A stretch of DNA of 64,000 bases. It comes from Streptomyces sp. CB02261. GTDB lineage: Bacteria > Actinomycetota > Actinomycetes > Streptomycetales > Streptomycetaceae. Below are positions 52,625-60,829 of the stretch, piece after piece. A program made the position numbers and the translations under genes. Every line of letters starts with the position of its first letter. Position 1 is the stretch's first letter. The stretch spans positions 123,705 to 187,704 of the forward strand of contig NZ_LIVX01000004.1 of the NCBI RefSeq assembly GCF_001905665.1. The letters run 5' to 3'. Below the pieces are notes generated by a model. The model was not told the DNA's origin, did no database searches, and worked only from the letters and a program-made list of their open reading frames with translations.

Positions 52625-53267
52625 TGCGAGTCACCCCCGCCGTGGTGGCCTGGCCGACCTCGACGGCGACCTCGACACCCTCGGGGAGGTAGATGTCGAC
52701 GCGCGAGCCGAAGCGGATCAGACCGATGCGGTCACCCTGCTCGACCTTCGTCCCCTGCGGGATGTACGGCACGATGCGCCGGGCGACGGCACCCGCGATC
52801 TGCACCATCTCGATGTCGCCGAGCTCGGTGTCGAAGTGCCAGACAACGCGCTCGTTGTTCTCGCTCTCCTTGTTGAACGCCGGGACGAACCCACCGGGGA
52901 TGTGCTCCACGGACGTCACGGTGCCGGCCAGCGGCGCCCGGTTGACGTGGACGTTCAGCGGGCTCATGAAGATGGCGACCCGGGTCCGCCCGTCCTTCCA
53001 CGGCATGATGCTCTGCACCACACCGTCGGCGGGGGAGATGACCCGGCCCTGAGCGATCTCACGCTCGGGGTCGCGGAAGAACCACAGCATGCCGGCCGCG
53101 AGAGCGGTGGTCGGCACGGCGATGGCCGCGGCCCGCCTCGACTTGCGCGCGCGCACGAGGCTGAGCGCCGCGGTGGCGACGGTCGGCAGAAGCCACGGCG
53201 ATGCTCCGCGCGCGAGGCGTACGCCGGAGAGGCTGTCGCGGTGTGCAGAGGTTTGGCTGTGGGGCAT
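52611..53267 (-). CDS. psd: Phosphatidylserine decarboxylase
   Basis: A 218-aa proenzyme of the short (archaeal/actinobacterial) type. The N-terminus has a membrane segment (ATAALSLVRARKS to MLWFFRDPER). SPADGVVQSI and FMSPLNVHVNRAP are conserved. The self-cleavage site is Gly-Ser in RFGSRVDIYLP, the Ser giving the pyruvoyl cofactor. ATG 53267 has AAGG upstream. Coupled to pssA by overlap. Confidence 0.94.
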   Translation of the reverse strand: MPHSQTSAHRDSLSGVRLARGASPWLLPTVATAALSLVRARKSRRAAAIAVPTTALAAGMLWFFRDPEREIAQGRVISPADGVVQSIMPWKDGRTRVAIFMSPLNVHVNRAPLAGTVTSVEHIPGGFVPAFNKESENNERVVWHFDTELGDIEMVQIAGAVARRIVPYIPQGTKVEQGDRIGLIRFGSRVDIYLPEGVEVAVEVGQATTAGVTRIDRD

Positions 53268-53435
53268 GGATGACCTTCGTAGCGGATGATGCCGCACTGG
53301 CAACGGGGACGGCGGCTTTCCCGCGATGCTATCGGTTGCGGGGCGCAACTGGGTAAGCCAGGAACCGAGTCGACGGCCGGAAGACGAACACAGGGTGTGA
53401 TCTTCTTCGCGGCCGAATCGACCCAAAGCCGACAA

Positions 53436-54641
53436 TCACCCCTGGAATCGGTACTCCTCGAGGAGCCGGCGACCAATGATCATTTTCTGGATCTCGGCGG
53501 TACCTTCACCGATGAGCAGCATCGGCGCCTCACGGTAGAGACGCTCGATCTCGTACTCCTTGGAGAAGCCGTACCCGCCGTGGATGCGGAAGGCGTCCTC
53601 GACGACCTCCTTGCAGTACTCGGAGGCGAGGTACTTCGCCATCCCTGCTTCAAGGTCGTTTCGTTCCCCGGAGTCCTTTTTGCGTGCTGCGTTCACCATC
53701 ATGGCATGGGCGGCCTCGACCTTGGTAGCCATTTCGGCCAGCTTGAACTGGATCGCCTGGTGCTGGGCGATCGGCTTGCCGAAGGTGTGGCGCTGCTGGG
53801 CGTACGAGACACCCAGCTCGAAGGCACGCTGAGCGACGCCGCAACCACGCGCGGCCACGTTCACGCGGCCGACCTCGACACCGTCCATCATTTGGTAAAA
53901 CCCTCGGCCGGTGACCCCGCCGAGCACCCGATTGGCCGGAATGCGCAGTCCGTCCATGATGAGCTCGGTCGTGTCGACGCCCTTGTAACCCATCTTGTCG
54001 ATCTTCCCGGGGATGGTGAGGCCGGGGCGGACCTCACCGAAGCCGGGCTCCTTCTCGACGAGGAAGGTCGTCATCGACTTGTGGGGGGCGGTGCCCTCCG
54101 GGTGTCCTTCGTCACTTCGGACGAGAACGGCGACCAGCGTTGACGTTCCGCCGTTCGTCAGCCACATCTTCTGACCGTTGAGGACGTACTCGTCACCGTC
54201 CTTGACCGCCTTGGACGTGATGGCCGACACGTCCGAGCCGAGGGCGGGCTCCGACATCGAGAACGCGCCGCGCGTCTCGCCGGCCGCCATCCGCGGGAGG
54301 AAGTACTCCTTCTGCTCCTGCGTGCCGTGCTGCTTCAGCATGTACGCCACGATGAAGTGCGTGTTGATGATGCCGGAGACCGACATCCAGCCGCGGGCGA
54401 TCTCCTCCACGCACAGCGCGTAGGTGAGCAGCGACTCACCCAGACCCCCGTACTCCTCGGGGATCATCAGACCGAAGACACCGAGCTCCTTGAGCCCGTC
54501 GACGATCTGCTGCGGGTACTCGTCGCGGTGCTCGAGCTCCGTCGCGACCGGGATGATCTCCTTGTCGACGAAGTCCCGGACAGTGGCGAGGATCTCCTGC
54601 TGGACGTCGGTCAGACCGTGGGTCTGGGCGAGGCGCGCCAT
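53436..54641 (-). CDS. Acyl-CoA dehydrogenase of the ethylmalonyl-CoA cluster (probable methylsuccinyl-CoA dehydrogenase)
   Basis: A 401-aa FAD enzyme with FSMSEPALGSDVSAI, MWLTNGG, RRHTFGKPI-type QQRHTFGKPIAQHQAIQFKLAEM, IHGGYGFSKEYEIERLYREA and the catalytic-base Glu in GEGTAEIQ. Position after ecm, mcl and the MaoC gene suggests oxidation of (2S)-methylsuccinyl-CoA to mesaconyl-CoA; it is shorter than the 550-residue Mcd of Rhodobacter, so a general short-chain acyl-CoA dehydrogenase is the alternative. Codons such as TTT, CAA, AAA, CTT and ATT around 53460-53900 are unusual for this DNA. ATG 54641. Confidence 0.88.
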   Translation of the reverse strand: MARLAQTHGLTDVQQEILATVRDFVDKEIIPVATELEHRDEYPQQIVDGLKELGVFGLMIPEEYGGLGESLLTYALCVEEIARGWMSVSGIINTHFIVAYMLKQHGTQEQKEYFLPRMAAGETRGAFSMSEPALGSDVSAITSKAVKDGDEYVLNGQKMWLTNGGTSTLVAVLVRSDEGHPEGTAPHKSMTTFLVEKEPGFGEVRPGLTIPGKIDKMGYKGVDTTELIMDGLRIPANRVLGGVTGRGFYQMMDGVEVGRVNVAARGCGVAQRAFELGVSYAQQRHTFGKPIAQHQAIQFKLAEMATKVEAAHAMMVNAARKKDSGERNDLEAGMAKYLASEYCKEVVEDAFRIHGGYGFSKEYEIERLYREAPMLLIGEGTAEIQKMIIGRRLLEEYRFQG

Positions 54642-54643
54642 GG

Positions 54644-55156
54644 CTACTTCCCCTGTTCCTTCAGCTCCGGGCGGCCGGGCTGCTCGCCGCCGCGCGCTTC
54701 GATGTACTCGGCGGTCGGGACCATCACCTTGCGGCGGAAGACGCACACCAGGGTGCCGTCCTGCTTGTAGCCCTTGGTCTCGACGTAGACGATCCCGCGG
54801 TCGGTCTTCGACTTCGACGGGGTCTTGTCGAGGACCGTGGTCTCGCCGTAGATGGTGTCGCCGTGGAAGGTCGGCGCCACGTGCCGCAGCGACTCGATCT
54901 CCAGGTTGGCGATGGCCTTCCCGGAGACGTCCGGCACGGACATGCCGAGCAGTAGCGAGTAGATGTAGTTGCCGACGACCACGTTCCGCTTGAAGTCGGT
55001 CGTGTTCTCCGCGTAGTTCACGTCCATGTGCAGCGGATGGTGGTTCATCGTCAGCAGGCAGAAGAGGTGGTCGTCGTACTCGGTGACCGTCTTCCCGGGC
55101 CAGTGCTTGTAGACGGCACCGATCTCGAACTCTTCGTAGGTACGGCCGAACTGCAT
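54644..55156 (-). CDS. MaoC-like hydratase (probable mesaconyl-CoA hydratase)
   Basis: A 170-aa single hot-dog protein. GNYIYSLLLGMSVPD, HHPLHMDVNYAENT (MaoC-type His/Asp region) and APTFHGDTIYGETTVLDK are visible. In the ethylmalonyl-CoA pathway it would hydrate mesaconyl-CoA to beta-methylmalyl-CoA. Proteobacterial enzymes are double hot-dog proteins twice this size, so this one would act as a dimer. 2-nt gap to the dehydrogenase gene. Confidence 0.87.
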   Translation of the reverse strand: MQFGRTYEEFEIGAVYKHWPGKTVTEYDDHLFCLLTMNHHPLHMDVNYAENTTDFKRNVVVGNYIYSLLLGMSVPDVSGKAIANLEIESLRHVAPTFHGDTIYGETTVLDKTPSKSKTDRGIVYVETKGYKQDGTLVCVFRRKVMVPTAEYIEARGGEQPGRPELKEQGK

Positions 55157-55161
55157 CGGGC

Positions 55162-56127
55162 TCAGGCCTCCGGGATCTCGAACTTGCTGGTGCGCTGCAT
55201 GCCGGCGGCACGTCCCTTGCCGGAGATGACCAGGGCCATCTTGCGGGAGGCCTCGTCGATCATCTCGTCGCCGAGCATCGCGGAGCCCTTCTTCCCGCCG
55301 GCCTCGGAGGTGTAGTAGTCGTAGGCGTCGAGGATCAGCTCGGCGTGGTCGTAGTCCTCCTGCGAGGGCGAGAAGATCTCGTTCGCGGCGGCGACCTGGT
55401 CCGGGTGCAGCACCCACTTGCCGTCGAAACCGAGGGCCGCGGCGCGCTGCGCGACCGCCTTGTAGCCCTCCTGGTTCCTGATCTGCAGGTAGGGGCCGTC
55501 GATCGCCTGGAGGTTGTTGGCGCGGGCGGCCATCAGGATGCTCATCAGGATGTGGTGGTACGCGTCCGCCGGGTAGCCGGGCGGCTGCTCGCCCACGACG
55601 AGGGACTTCATGTTGATGGACGCCATGAAGTCGGCCGGGCCGAAGATGATCGTCTCGACGCGCGGGGAGGCCTGCGCGATCGCGTTGACGTTGTTCAGGC
55701 CCTGGGCGTTCTCGATCTGCGCCTCGATGCCGATCTTGCCGACCTCGAAGCCCATCGTCTTCTCGATCTGCGTCAGCAGCAGGTCCAGCGCGACGATCTG
55801 CTGGGCGTCCTGGACCTTCGGCAGCATGATGCAGTCGAGGTTCTGGCCGGCGCCCTCGACGACGGTGACGACGTCACGGTACGTCCAGTGGGTCGTCCAG
55901 TCGTTGACGCGGACCACACGGGTCTTGCCGGTCCAGTCGCCCTCGTTGAGGAACTTGACGATGGTGTGCCGGGCCTCGGGCTTGGCCAGCGGGGCGCACG
56001 CGTCCTCCAGGTCCAGGAAGACCTGGTCGGCCGCGAGGCCCTGGGCCTTCTCCAGGAAGCGCGGGTTGGAGCCGGGCACCGCGAGACAGGAGCGGCGGGG
56101 GCGGAGCCGGTTCACGGGGCTGGTCAT
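55162..56127 (-). CDS. mcl: CoA ester lyase (malyl-/beta-methylmalyl-CoA lyase)
   Basis: A 321-aa CitE/HpcH-fold TIM barrel: RSCLAVPGSNPRFLEKA (CoA phosphate binding), FLDLEDACAP (metal-binding acidic residues), RVNDWTT, IEAQIENAQGL and GFDGKWVLHPDQV. It cleaves beta-methylmalyl-CoA to glyoxylate and propionyl-CoA and can condense acetyl-CoA with glyoxylate to malyl-CoA. Overlaps the ecm stop by 4 nt. Confidence 0.92.
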   Translation of the reverse strand: MTSPVNRLRPRRSCLAVPGSNPRFLEKAQGLAADQVFLDLEDACAPLAKPEARHTIVKFLNEGDWTGKTRVVRVNDWTTHWTYRDVVTVVEGAGQNLDCIMLPKVQDAQQIVALDLLLTQIEKTMGFEVGKIGIEAQIENAQGLNNVNAIAQASPRVETIIFGPADFMASINMKSLVVGEQPPGYPADAYHHILMSILMAARANNLQAIDGPYLQIRNQEGYKAVAQRAAALGFDGKWVLHPDQVAAANEIFSPSQEDYDHAELILDAYDYYTSEAGGKKGSAMLGDEMIDEASRKMALVISGKGRAAGMQRTSKFEIPEA

Positions 56128-58136
56128 GCGGGAACCTCCAGGGGGTCGAGCTTGTTCGCTGTCCGGATCTCGTCGACGATACGGCCGATGATCTCCGTGA
56201 TACCGAAGTCCTTCGGTGTGAAGACGGCGGCCACGCCCGCCCGCTTCAGTTCTGCGGCGTCGGCGTTCGGGATGATCCCGCCGACGATGACCGGAACGTC
56301 GGTCGCGCCCGCCTCGCGGAGGCGGTCGAGGACGTCCGGGACCAGCTCGGCGTGCGAGCCGGAGAGGATCGAGAGACCCACGCAGTGCACGTCCTCGGCG
56401 AGGGCCGCGTTCACGATCTGCTCCGGGGTCAGCCGGATGCCCTGGTAGACCACCTCGAAACCGGCGTCACGCGCGCGTACGGCGATCTGCTCGGCCCCGT
56501 TGGAGTGCCCGTCGAGGCCCGGCTTGCCGACGAGCAGCCGCAGCCGCCCGCAGCCGAGCTCCTCGGCGGTCCGCGCCACCTTCTCCCGCACGAGAGCGAG
56601 CGGCGTGCCCGCCTCGGCCGTCACCGCGACCGGGGCGGAGGACACGCCGGTGGGGGCGCGGAACTCGCCGAAGACATCCCGCAGCGCCCAGGACCACTCC
56701 CCGGTCGTGACGCCCGCACGCGCGCACTCCAGGGTGGCGGCGAAGAGGTTGCCGTCACCGGCAGCCGTCGCCTTCAGCTTCGCCAGGGATTCCTGGGCGC
56801 GGGTCTCGTCGCGGTTGTCGCGCCACTCGTGGAGGGCCGCGACCACCCGCGCCTCGTTCGCCGGGTCCACCGTCATGATCGCGGTGTCCAGATCGGCGGT
56901 GAGGGGGTTCTCCTCGGTCGACTGGAAGATGTTGACGCCGATGATCTTCTCGTCGCCGGCCTCGATCCGGGCGCGCCGCTCGGCGTGCGAGGAGACGAGC
57001 TGCGACTTGAGGTAGCCGGACTCGACGGCGGCCATCGCGCCGCCCATCTCCTGGATCCGCTCGATCTCGGCCAGGCACTCCTCGACGAGCGAGTCGACCT
57101 TGGCCTCGATCACGTGCGAGCCGGCGAAGATGTCCTCGTACTCCAGGAGGTCGGACTCGTGGGCGAGGACCTGCTGGATGCGGAGCGACCACTGCTGGTC
57201 CCAGGGCCGGGGCAGACCGAGCGCCTCGTTCCAGGCGGGCAGCTGCACGGCCCGCGCGCGGGCGTCCTTGGAGAGGGTGACGGCCAGCATCTCCAGGACG
57301 ATCCGCTGGACGTTGTTCTCCGGCTGGGCCTCGGTCAGACCGAGCGAGTTGACCTGCACGCCGTAGCGGAACCGGCGCTGCTTCTCGTTCTCGATCCCGT
57401 ACCGCTCGCGGGTGACCTTGTCCCAGATGCGGCCGAAGGCGCGCATCTTGCACATCTCCTCGATGAAGCGGACGCCCGCGTTCACGAAGAACGAGATGCG
57501 GGCGACCACCTCGCCGAAGCGGTCCTCCGGGACCTGCCCGGAGTCGCGTACCGCGTCGAGCACCGCGATCGCGGTGGACATCGCGTACGAGATCTCCTGG
57601 ACCGGAGTGGCCCCCGCCTCCTGCAGGTGGTAGCTGCAGATGTTGATCGGGTTCCACTTCGGGATGTTGTTCACCGTGTAGGTGATCATGTCCGTCGTGA
57701 GGCGGAGGGAGGGGCCGGGCGGGAAGACGTGCGTCCCGCGCGACAGGTACTCCTTCACGATGTCGTTCTGTGTGGTGCCCTGGAGCCGGGTGACGTCCGC
57801 GCCCTGCTCCTCAGCGACCACCTGGTAGAGCGCCAGGAGCCACATCGCCGTGGCGTTGATGGTCATCGAGGTGTTCATCCGGTCCAGGGGGATGTCCTGG
57901 AACAGCCGCCGCATGTCACCGAGGTGCGAGACGGGGACCCCGACCCGGCCGACCTCGCCGCGGGCGAGGATGTGGTCGGGGTCGTATCCGGTCTGCGTCG
58001 GCAGGTCGAACGCGACCGAGAGGCCGGTCTGCCCCTTGGCGAGGTTGCGCCGGTACAGCTCGTTGGACGCCTCGGCGGTCGAGTGACCGGCGTACGTCCG
58101 CATGAGCCACGGCCGGTCCTTCTGGCGCTCAGTCAT
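56124..58136 (-). CDS. ecm: Ethylmalonyl-CoA mutase (B12-dependent)
   Basis: A 670-aa single-chain mutase. The N-terminal TIM barrel has RTYAGHSTAEASNELYRRNLAKGQTGLSVAFDLPTQ-type sequence (short part: LSVAFDLPTQTGYD). The C-terminal cobalamin domain has the DxHxxG motif DGHSNGAEQIA and LSILSGSHAELVP. It converts (2R)-ethylmalonyl-CoA to (2S)-methylsuccinyl-CoA. The Streptomyces homologue is also known as MeaA. ATG 58136 has GGGAG 5 nt upstream; 14 nt after the ccr stop. Confidence 0.95.
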   Translation of the reverse strand: MTERQKDRPWLMRTYAGHSTAEASNELYRRNLAKGQTGLSVAFDLPTQTGYDPDHILARGEVGRVGVPVSHLGDMRRLFQDIPLDRMNTSMTINATAMWLLALYQVVAEEQGADVTRLQGTTQNDIVKEYLSRGTHVFPPGPSLRLTTDMITYTVNNIPKWNPINICSYHLQEAGATPVQEISYAMSTAIAVLDAVRDSGQVPEDRFGEVVARISFFVNAGVRFIEEMCKMRAFGRIWDKVTRERYGIENEKQRRFRYGVQVNSLGLTEAQPENNVQRIVLEMLAVTLSKDARARAVQLPAWNEALGLPRPWDQQWSLRIQQVLAHESDLLEYEDIFAGSHVIEAKVDSLVEECLAEIERIQEMGGAMAAVESGYLKSQLVSSHAERRARIEAGDEKIIGVNIFQSTEENPLTADLDTAIMTVDPANEARVVAALHEWRDNRDETRAQESLAKLKATAAGDGNLFAATLECARAGVTTGEWSWALRDVFGEFRAPTGVSSAPVAVTAEAGTPLALVREKVARTAEELGCGRLRLLVGKPGLDGHSNGAEQIAVRARDAGFEVVYQGIRLTPEQIVNAALAEDVHCVGLSILSGSHAELVPDVLDRLREAGATDVPVIVGGIIPNADAAELKRAGVAAVFTPKDFGITEIIGRIVDEIRTANKLDPLEVPA

Positions 58137-58150
58137 CTATGCTCCCGGGC

Positions 58151-59488
58151 TCAGATGTTACGGAAGCGGTTGATGGCGTCGATGTGCTTCTCGCGCATCT
58201 CCGGGTCGCGCACGCCGAGGCCCTCCTGCGGGGCGAGCGCGAGGACGCCGACCTTGCCCTGGTGCAGGTTGCGGTGCACGTCGTAGGCGGCCTGGCCGGT
58301 GTCCTCCAGGGAGTACACCTTCGACAGGGTGGGGTGGATCTTGCCCTTGGCGATGAGGCGGTTGGCCTCCCACGCCTCGCGGTAGTTGGCGAAGTGCGAG
58401 CCGATGATCCGCTTCAGCGACATCCACAGGTACCGGTTGTCGTACTCGTGCATGTAGCCCGAGGTCGAGGCGCAGGTGGTGATCGTGCCGCCCTTGCGGG
58501 TGACGTACACGCTCGCGCCGAAGGTCTCGCGGCCCGGGTGCTCGAAGACGATGTCGATGTCCTCGCCGCCGGTGAGCTCGCGGATGCGCTTGCCGAAGCG
58601 CTTCCACTCCTTCGGGTCCTGGGTGTGCTCGTCCTTCCAGAACTTGTAGCCCTCGGCGTTCCGGTCGATGACCGCGTCGGCGCCCATCGAGCGGCAGATG
58701 TCGGCCTTCTCGGGGGAGGAGACGACACAGATCGGGTTGGCGCCGCCGGCCAGGGCGAACTGGGTGGCGTACGAGCCGAGCCCGCCGCTCGCGCCCCAGA
58801 TCAGGACGTTGTCGCCCTGCTTCATGCCGGCGCCGTTGCGGGAGACCAGCTGGCGGTACGCGGTGGAGTTGACGAGGCCGGGGGAGGCCGCCTCCTCCCA
58901 GCTCAGGTGGCCGGGCTTCGGCATCAGCTGGTTCGACTTGACGAGGGCGATCTCCGCCAGGCCGCCGAAGTTGGTCTCGAAGCCCCAGATGCGCTGCTCG
59001 GGGTCGAGCATCGTGTCGTTGTGTCCGTCCGAGGACTCCAGCTCCACCGAGAGGCAGTGGGCGACGACCTCGTCGCCGGGCTTCCACGAGTTCACGCCGG
59101 GGCCGGTGCGCAGCACGACGCCCGCGAGGTCGGAGCCGATGACGTGGTAGGGCAGGTCGTGGCGCTTGCTGAGGTCGCTGAGCCTGCCGTACCGCTCCAG
59201 GAAGCCGAAGGTCGACACCGGCTCGAAGATCGAGGTCCAGACCGAGTTGTAGTTGACCGAGCTGGCCATGACGGCGACCAGCGCCTCGCCCGGGCCGAGC
59301 TCGGGCAGCGGCACGTCGTCGAGGTGCAGCGACTTGCGCGGGTCCTTGTCGCGGCTGGCGAGCCCGGCGAACATCTCCTCCTCGTCCTTGTGGACGGTGA
59401 CGGCCCGGTACGACTCGGGGAGCGAGATGTTCGCGAAGTCGGCGGACGTGGAGTCCGGCGACTGGATCGCGTCCAGGATGTCCTTCAC
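58151..59488 (-). CDS. ccr: Crotonyl-CoA carboxylase/reductase
   Basis: A 445-aa MDR-family enzyme. SSVNYNSVWTSIFEP, GSDLAGVV, CLSVELESSDGHNDTMLDPEQRIWGFETNFGG-type substrate region (short form ETNFGGLAEIALV), the NADPH loop WGASGGLGSYATQFALAGG and the CO2-pocket type EHPGRETFGASVYV are visible. It reductively carboxylates crotonyl-CoA to ethylmalonyl-CoA, the committed step of the pathway and the source of the ethylmalonyl extender unit. GTG 59488 has GGAGG 8 nt upstream. The frame stays open upstream for 92 codons but that part is Arg/Pro-rich and unlike any enzyme, so it is treated as leader. Confidence 0.96.
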   Translation of the reverse strand: MKDILDAIQSPDSTSADFANISLPESYRAVTVHKDEEEMFAGLASRDKDPRKSLHLDDVPLPELGPGEALVAVMASSVNYNSVWTSIFEPVSTFGFLERYGRLSDLSKRHDLPYHVIGSDLAGVVLRTGPGVNSWKPGDEVVAHCLSVELESSDGHNDTMLDPEQRIWGFETNFGGLAEIALVKSNQLMPKPGHLSWEEAASPGLVNSTAYRQLVSRNGAGMKQGDNVLIWGASGGLGSYATQFALAGGANPICVVSSPEKADICRSMGADAVIDRNAEGYKFWKDEHTQDPKEWKRFGKRIRELTGGEDIDIVFEHPGRETFGASVYVTRKGGTITTCASTSGYMHEYDNRYLWMSLKRIIGSHFANYREAWEANRLIAKGKIHPTLSKVYSLEDTGQAAYDVHRNLHQGKVGVLALAPQEGLGVRDPEMREKHIDAINRFRNI

Positions 59489-59711
59489 GGGGATGCCTCC
59501 GGCGGTGCGGCGTCCGAGGGGGACGCGCTGGGGGTTACGTCTGGGGTGCTGCTGTGGAGGTGTGCCGTCGGTTCGGCGGGTGGAGCGGTGGCGGCGCCTG
59601 TGGGCGCGAGGGGTGCCTGTGACGCAGGCGTCCGGGCGCACAATCACGATCGCTTGTGGGGACAGCCGGCGCACGAGGAGACCTCGGCGCGCCGGCCGCC
59701 CGGACAACATC

Positions 59712-59753
59712 AACGTATGGCACGCCGTGTCACGTGACAAGGCACTGCGTGCC
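59712..59753 (-). promoter_or_regulatory. ccr promoter with nested palindromic operator
   Basis: On the minus strand, TTGTCA (59740-59735), a 17-nt spacer and TACGTT (59717-59712) form a strong promoter. TGTCACGTGACA (59728-59739) is a perfect 12-bp palindrome sharing five bases with the -35 box. An outer repeat GGCACGC (59719-59725) / GCGTGCC (59747-59753) brackets it. A regulator bound here would exclude RNA polymerase; the TetR protein encoded next door is a candidate. Confidence 0.72.
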
Positions 59754-59829
59754 AACAATTTCACTCATATGCAATCCGCGGGTCACATGTGAGCGATGAT
59801 CGATCGAACGAGGGGTGAAAAGGGACGAA

Positions 59830-59860
59830 GAAGGCCGCCCCCGGGGCGGGGGCGGCCTTC
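59830..59860 (-). terminator. Terminator of the TetR gene
   Basis: A perfect 13-bp GC-rich stem (59830-59842 with 59848-59860) with a 5-nt loop, 36 nt after the TetR stop codon. Confidence 0.75.
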
Positions 59861-59895
59861 GGTGTCAGAGGTCGAGCGCGGGGGGCGGCTGCCGC

Positions 59896-60714
59896 TCAGC
59901 CGCTGTTCAGGGCTCGCTGGATCGTGCGCATGACCTCGTCGAGGGGCGCGTCCGTACGGGCCACGGCGACCACCACGTCCCCCTCCGTGGAGGCCATGGC
60001 GACCGGGGCCGGGGCGGCCGGCTGCGGAGAGGTGGTGGGCCGCGCGCCTATGCCCGAACCGAAGGTCTCCCGGACGATGGCGAAGGCGTGGTCCAGCTGG
60101 GACTCCACGTCGCCCTGGCCGCCCGCCCGCAGCCAGCGGCGCAGGACGTGGTTGTGGGCCGTGACGACCGCCGATGCGGCCACCTCCGCGAGCAGCGGGT
60201 CGTCGTTGCCGTCGTGGTGGTCCCGCTCGTCGAAGTGCCCGAGGAGATAGCGGGTGAACAGGCGCTCGTAGCGGGCCACCGAGGCGATCTCCCGCTCCCG
60301 CAATGTCGGCACCTCACGGGTGAGGCGGTACCGCTCCACGGAGACCGCGGGCGACCCCGCGTACATCTTCATGACTTCCTTGATGCCCCGGCACACCGTG
60401 TCGAGCGGGTGCTCGTGCGGCGGCGCCGCGTTCAGCACCGCCTCGGCCCGCACCAGCGTGTCGTCGTGGTCGGGGAAGATCGCCTCCTCCTTGGAGCGGA
60501 AGTGGCGGAAGAAGGTCCGCCGCGCGACCCCGGCCGTGGCCGCGATCTCGTCGACGGTCGTGGCCTCGTACCCCTTGGTCGCGAAGAGCTCCATGGCGGC
60601 GGCGGCGAGCTCCCTGCGCATCTTGAGCCGCTGCGCGGCGGCGCGGGTGCCCGCCGCGCTCTCCGGAGCGTCGGACGGGGACGTGGCACGGGGTGTCTTC
60701 GCGGCCTTGGGCAT
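59896..60714 (-). CDS. TetR-family transcriptional regulator
   Basis: A 272-aa regulator, longer than the usual 190-220. A 30-residue basic N-terminal extension precedes the HTH (AAMELFATKGYEATTVDEIAATAGVARRTFFRHFRSKEEAIF, about residues 39-81). The ligand domain follows, then a C-terminal Ala/Pro linker and a short acidic segment. It lies upstream of ccr on the same strand, and may respond to an acyl-CoA. ATG 60714 is supported by TACGTT (60726-60721) 6 nt upstream: a leaderless start. Confidence 0.9.
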   Translation of the reverse strand: MPKAAKTPRATSPSDAPESAAGTRAAAQRLKMRRELAAAAMELFATKGYEATTVDEIAATAGVARRTFFRHFRSKEEAIFPDHDDTLVRAEAVLNAAPPHEHPLDTVCRGIKEVMKMYAGSPAVSVERYRLTREVPTLREREIASVARYERLFTRYLLGHFDERDHHDGNDDPLLAEVAASAVVTAHNHVLRRWLRAGGQGDVESQLDHAFAIVRETFGSGIGARPTTSPQPAAPAPVAMASTEGDVVVAVARTDAPLDEVMRTIQRALNSG

Positions 60715-60720
60715 GGTCCG

Positions 60721-60726
60721 AACGTA
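60721..60726 (-). promoter_or_regulatory. -10 box TACGTT for leaderless TetR gene
   Basis: TACGTT on the minus strand lies 6 nt before ATG 60714. No good -35 box is seen. Confidence 0.5.
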
Positions 60727-60829
60727 CTGCATCGGCGGGAGAGTGTGCCCAGGTGGGGGCGGGGAGGCCCCCGGGACACCGACGGTGCCCGGGGGACTCA
60801 GAAGACCGCCCCAGCCGGCCGCTCCGGGC

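Larger units (their letters stand above)
59489..59895. other. ccr leader and promoter region, 407 bp
   Basis: From right to left (direction of transcription): the terminator of the TetR gene (59830-59860), about 90 bp without clear features, the ccr promoter (59740-59712), and a leader of about 217 nt from the predicted start near 59705 to the ccr GTG at 59488. I see no separate gene. Confidence 0.6.

Noticed and set aside
59489..59764. 92-residue N-terminal extension of crotonyl-CoA carboxylase/reductase
   Set aside because: Open in frame but Arg/Pro-rich and outside the family length; GTG 59488 has a good ribosome-binding site and the family N-terminus. The predicted promoter also lies inside the extension.
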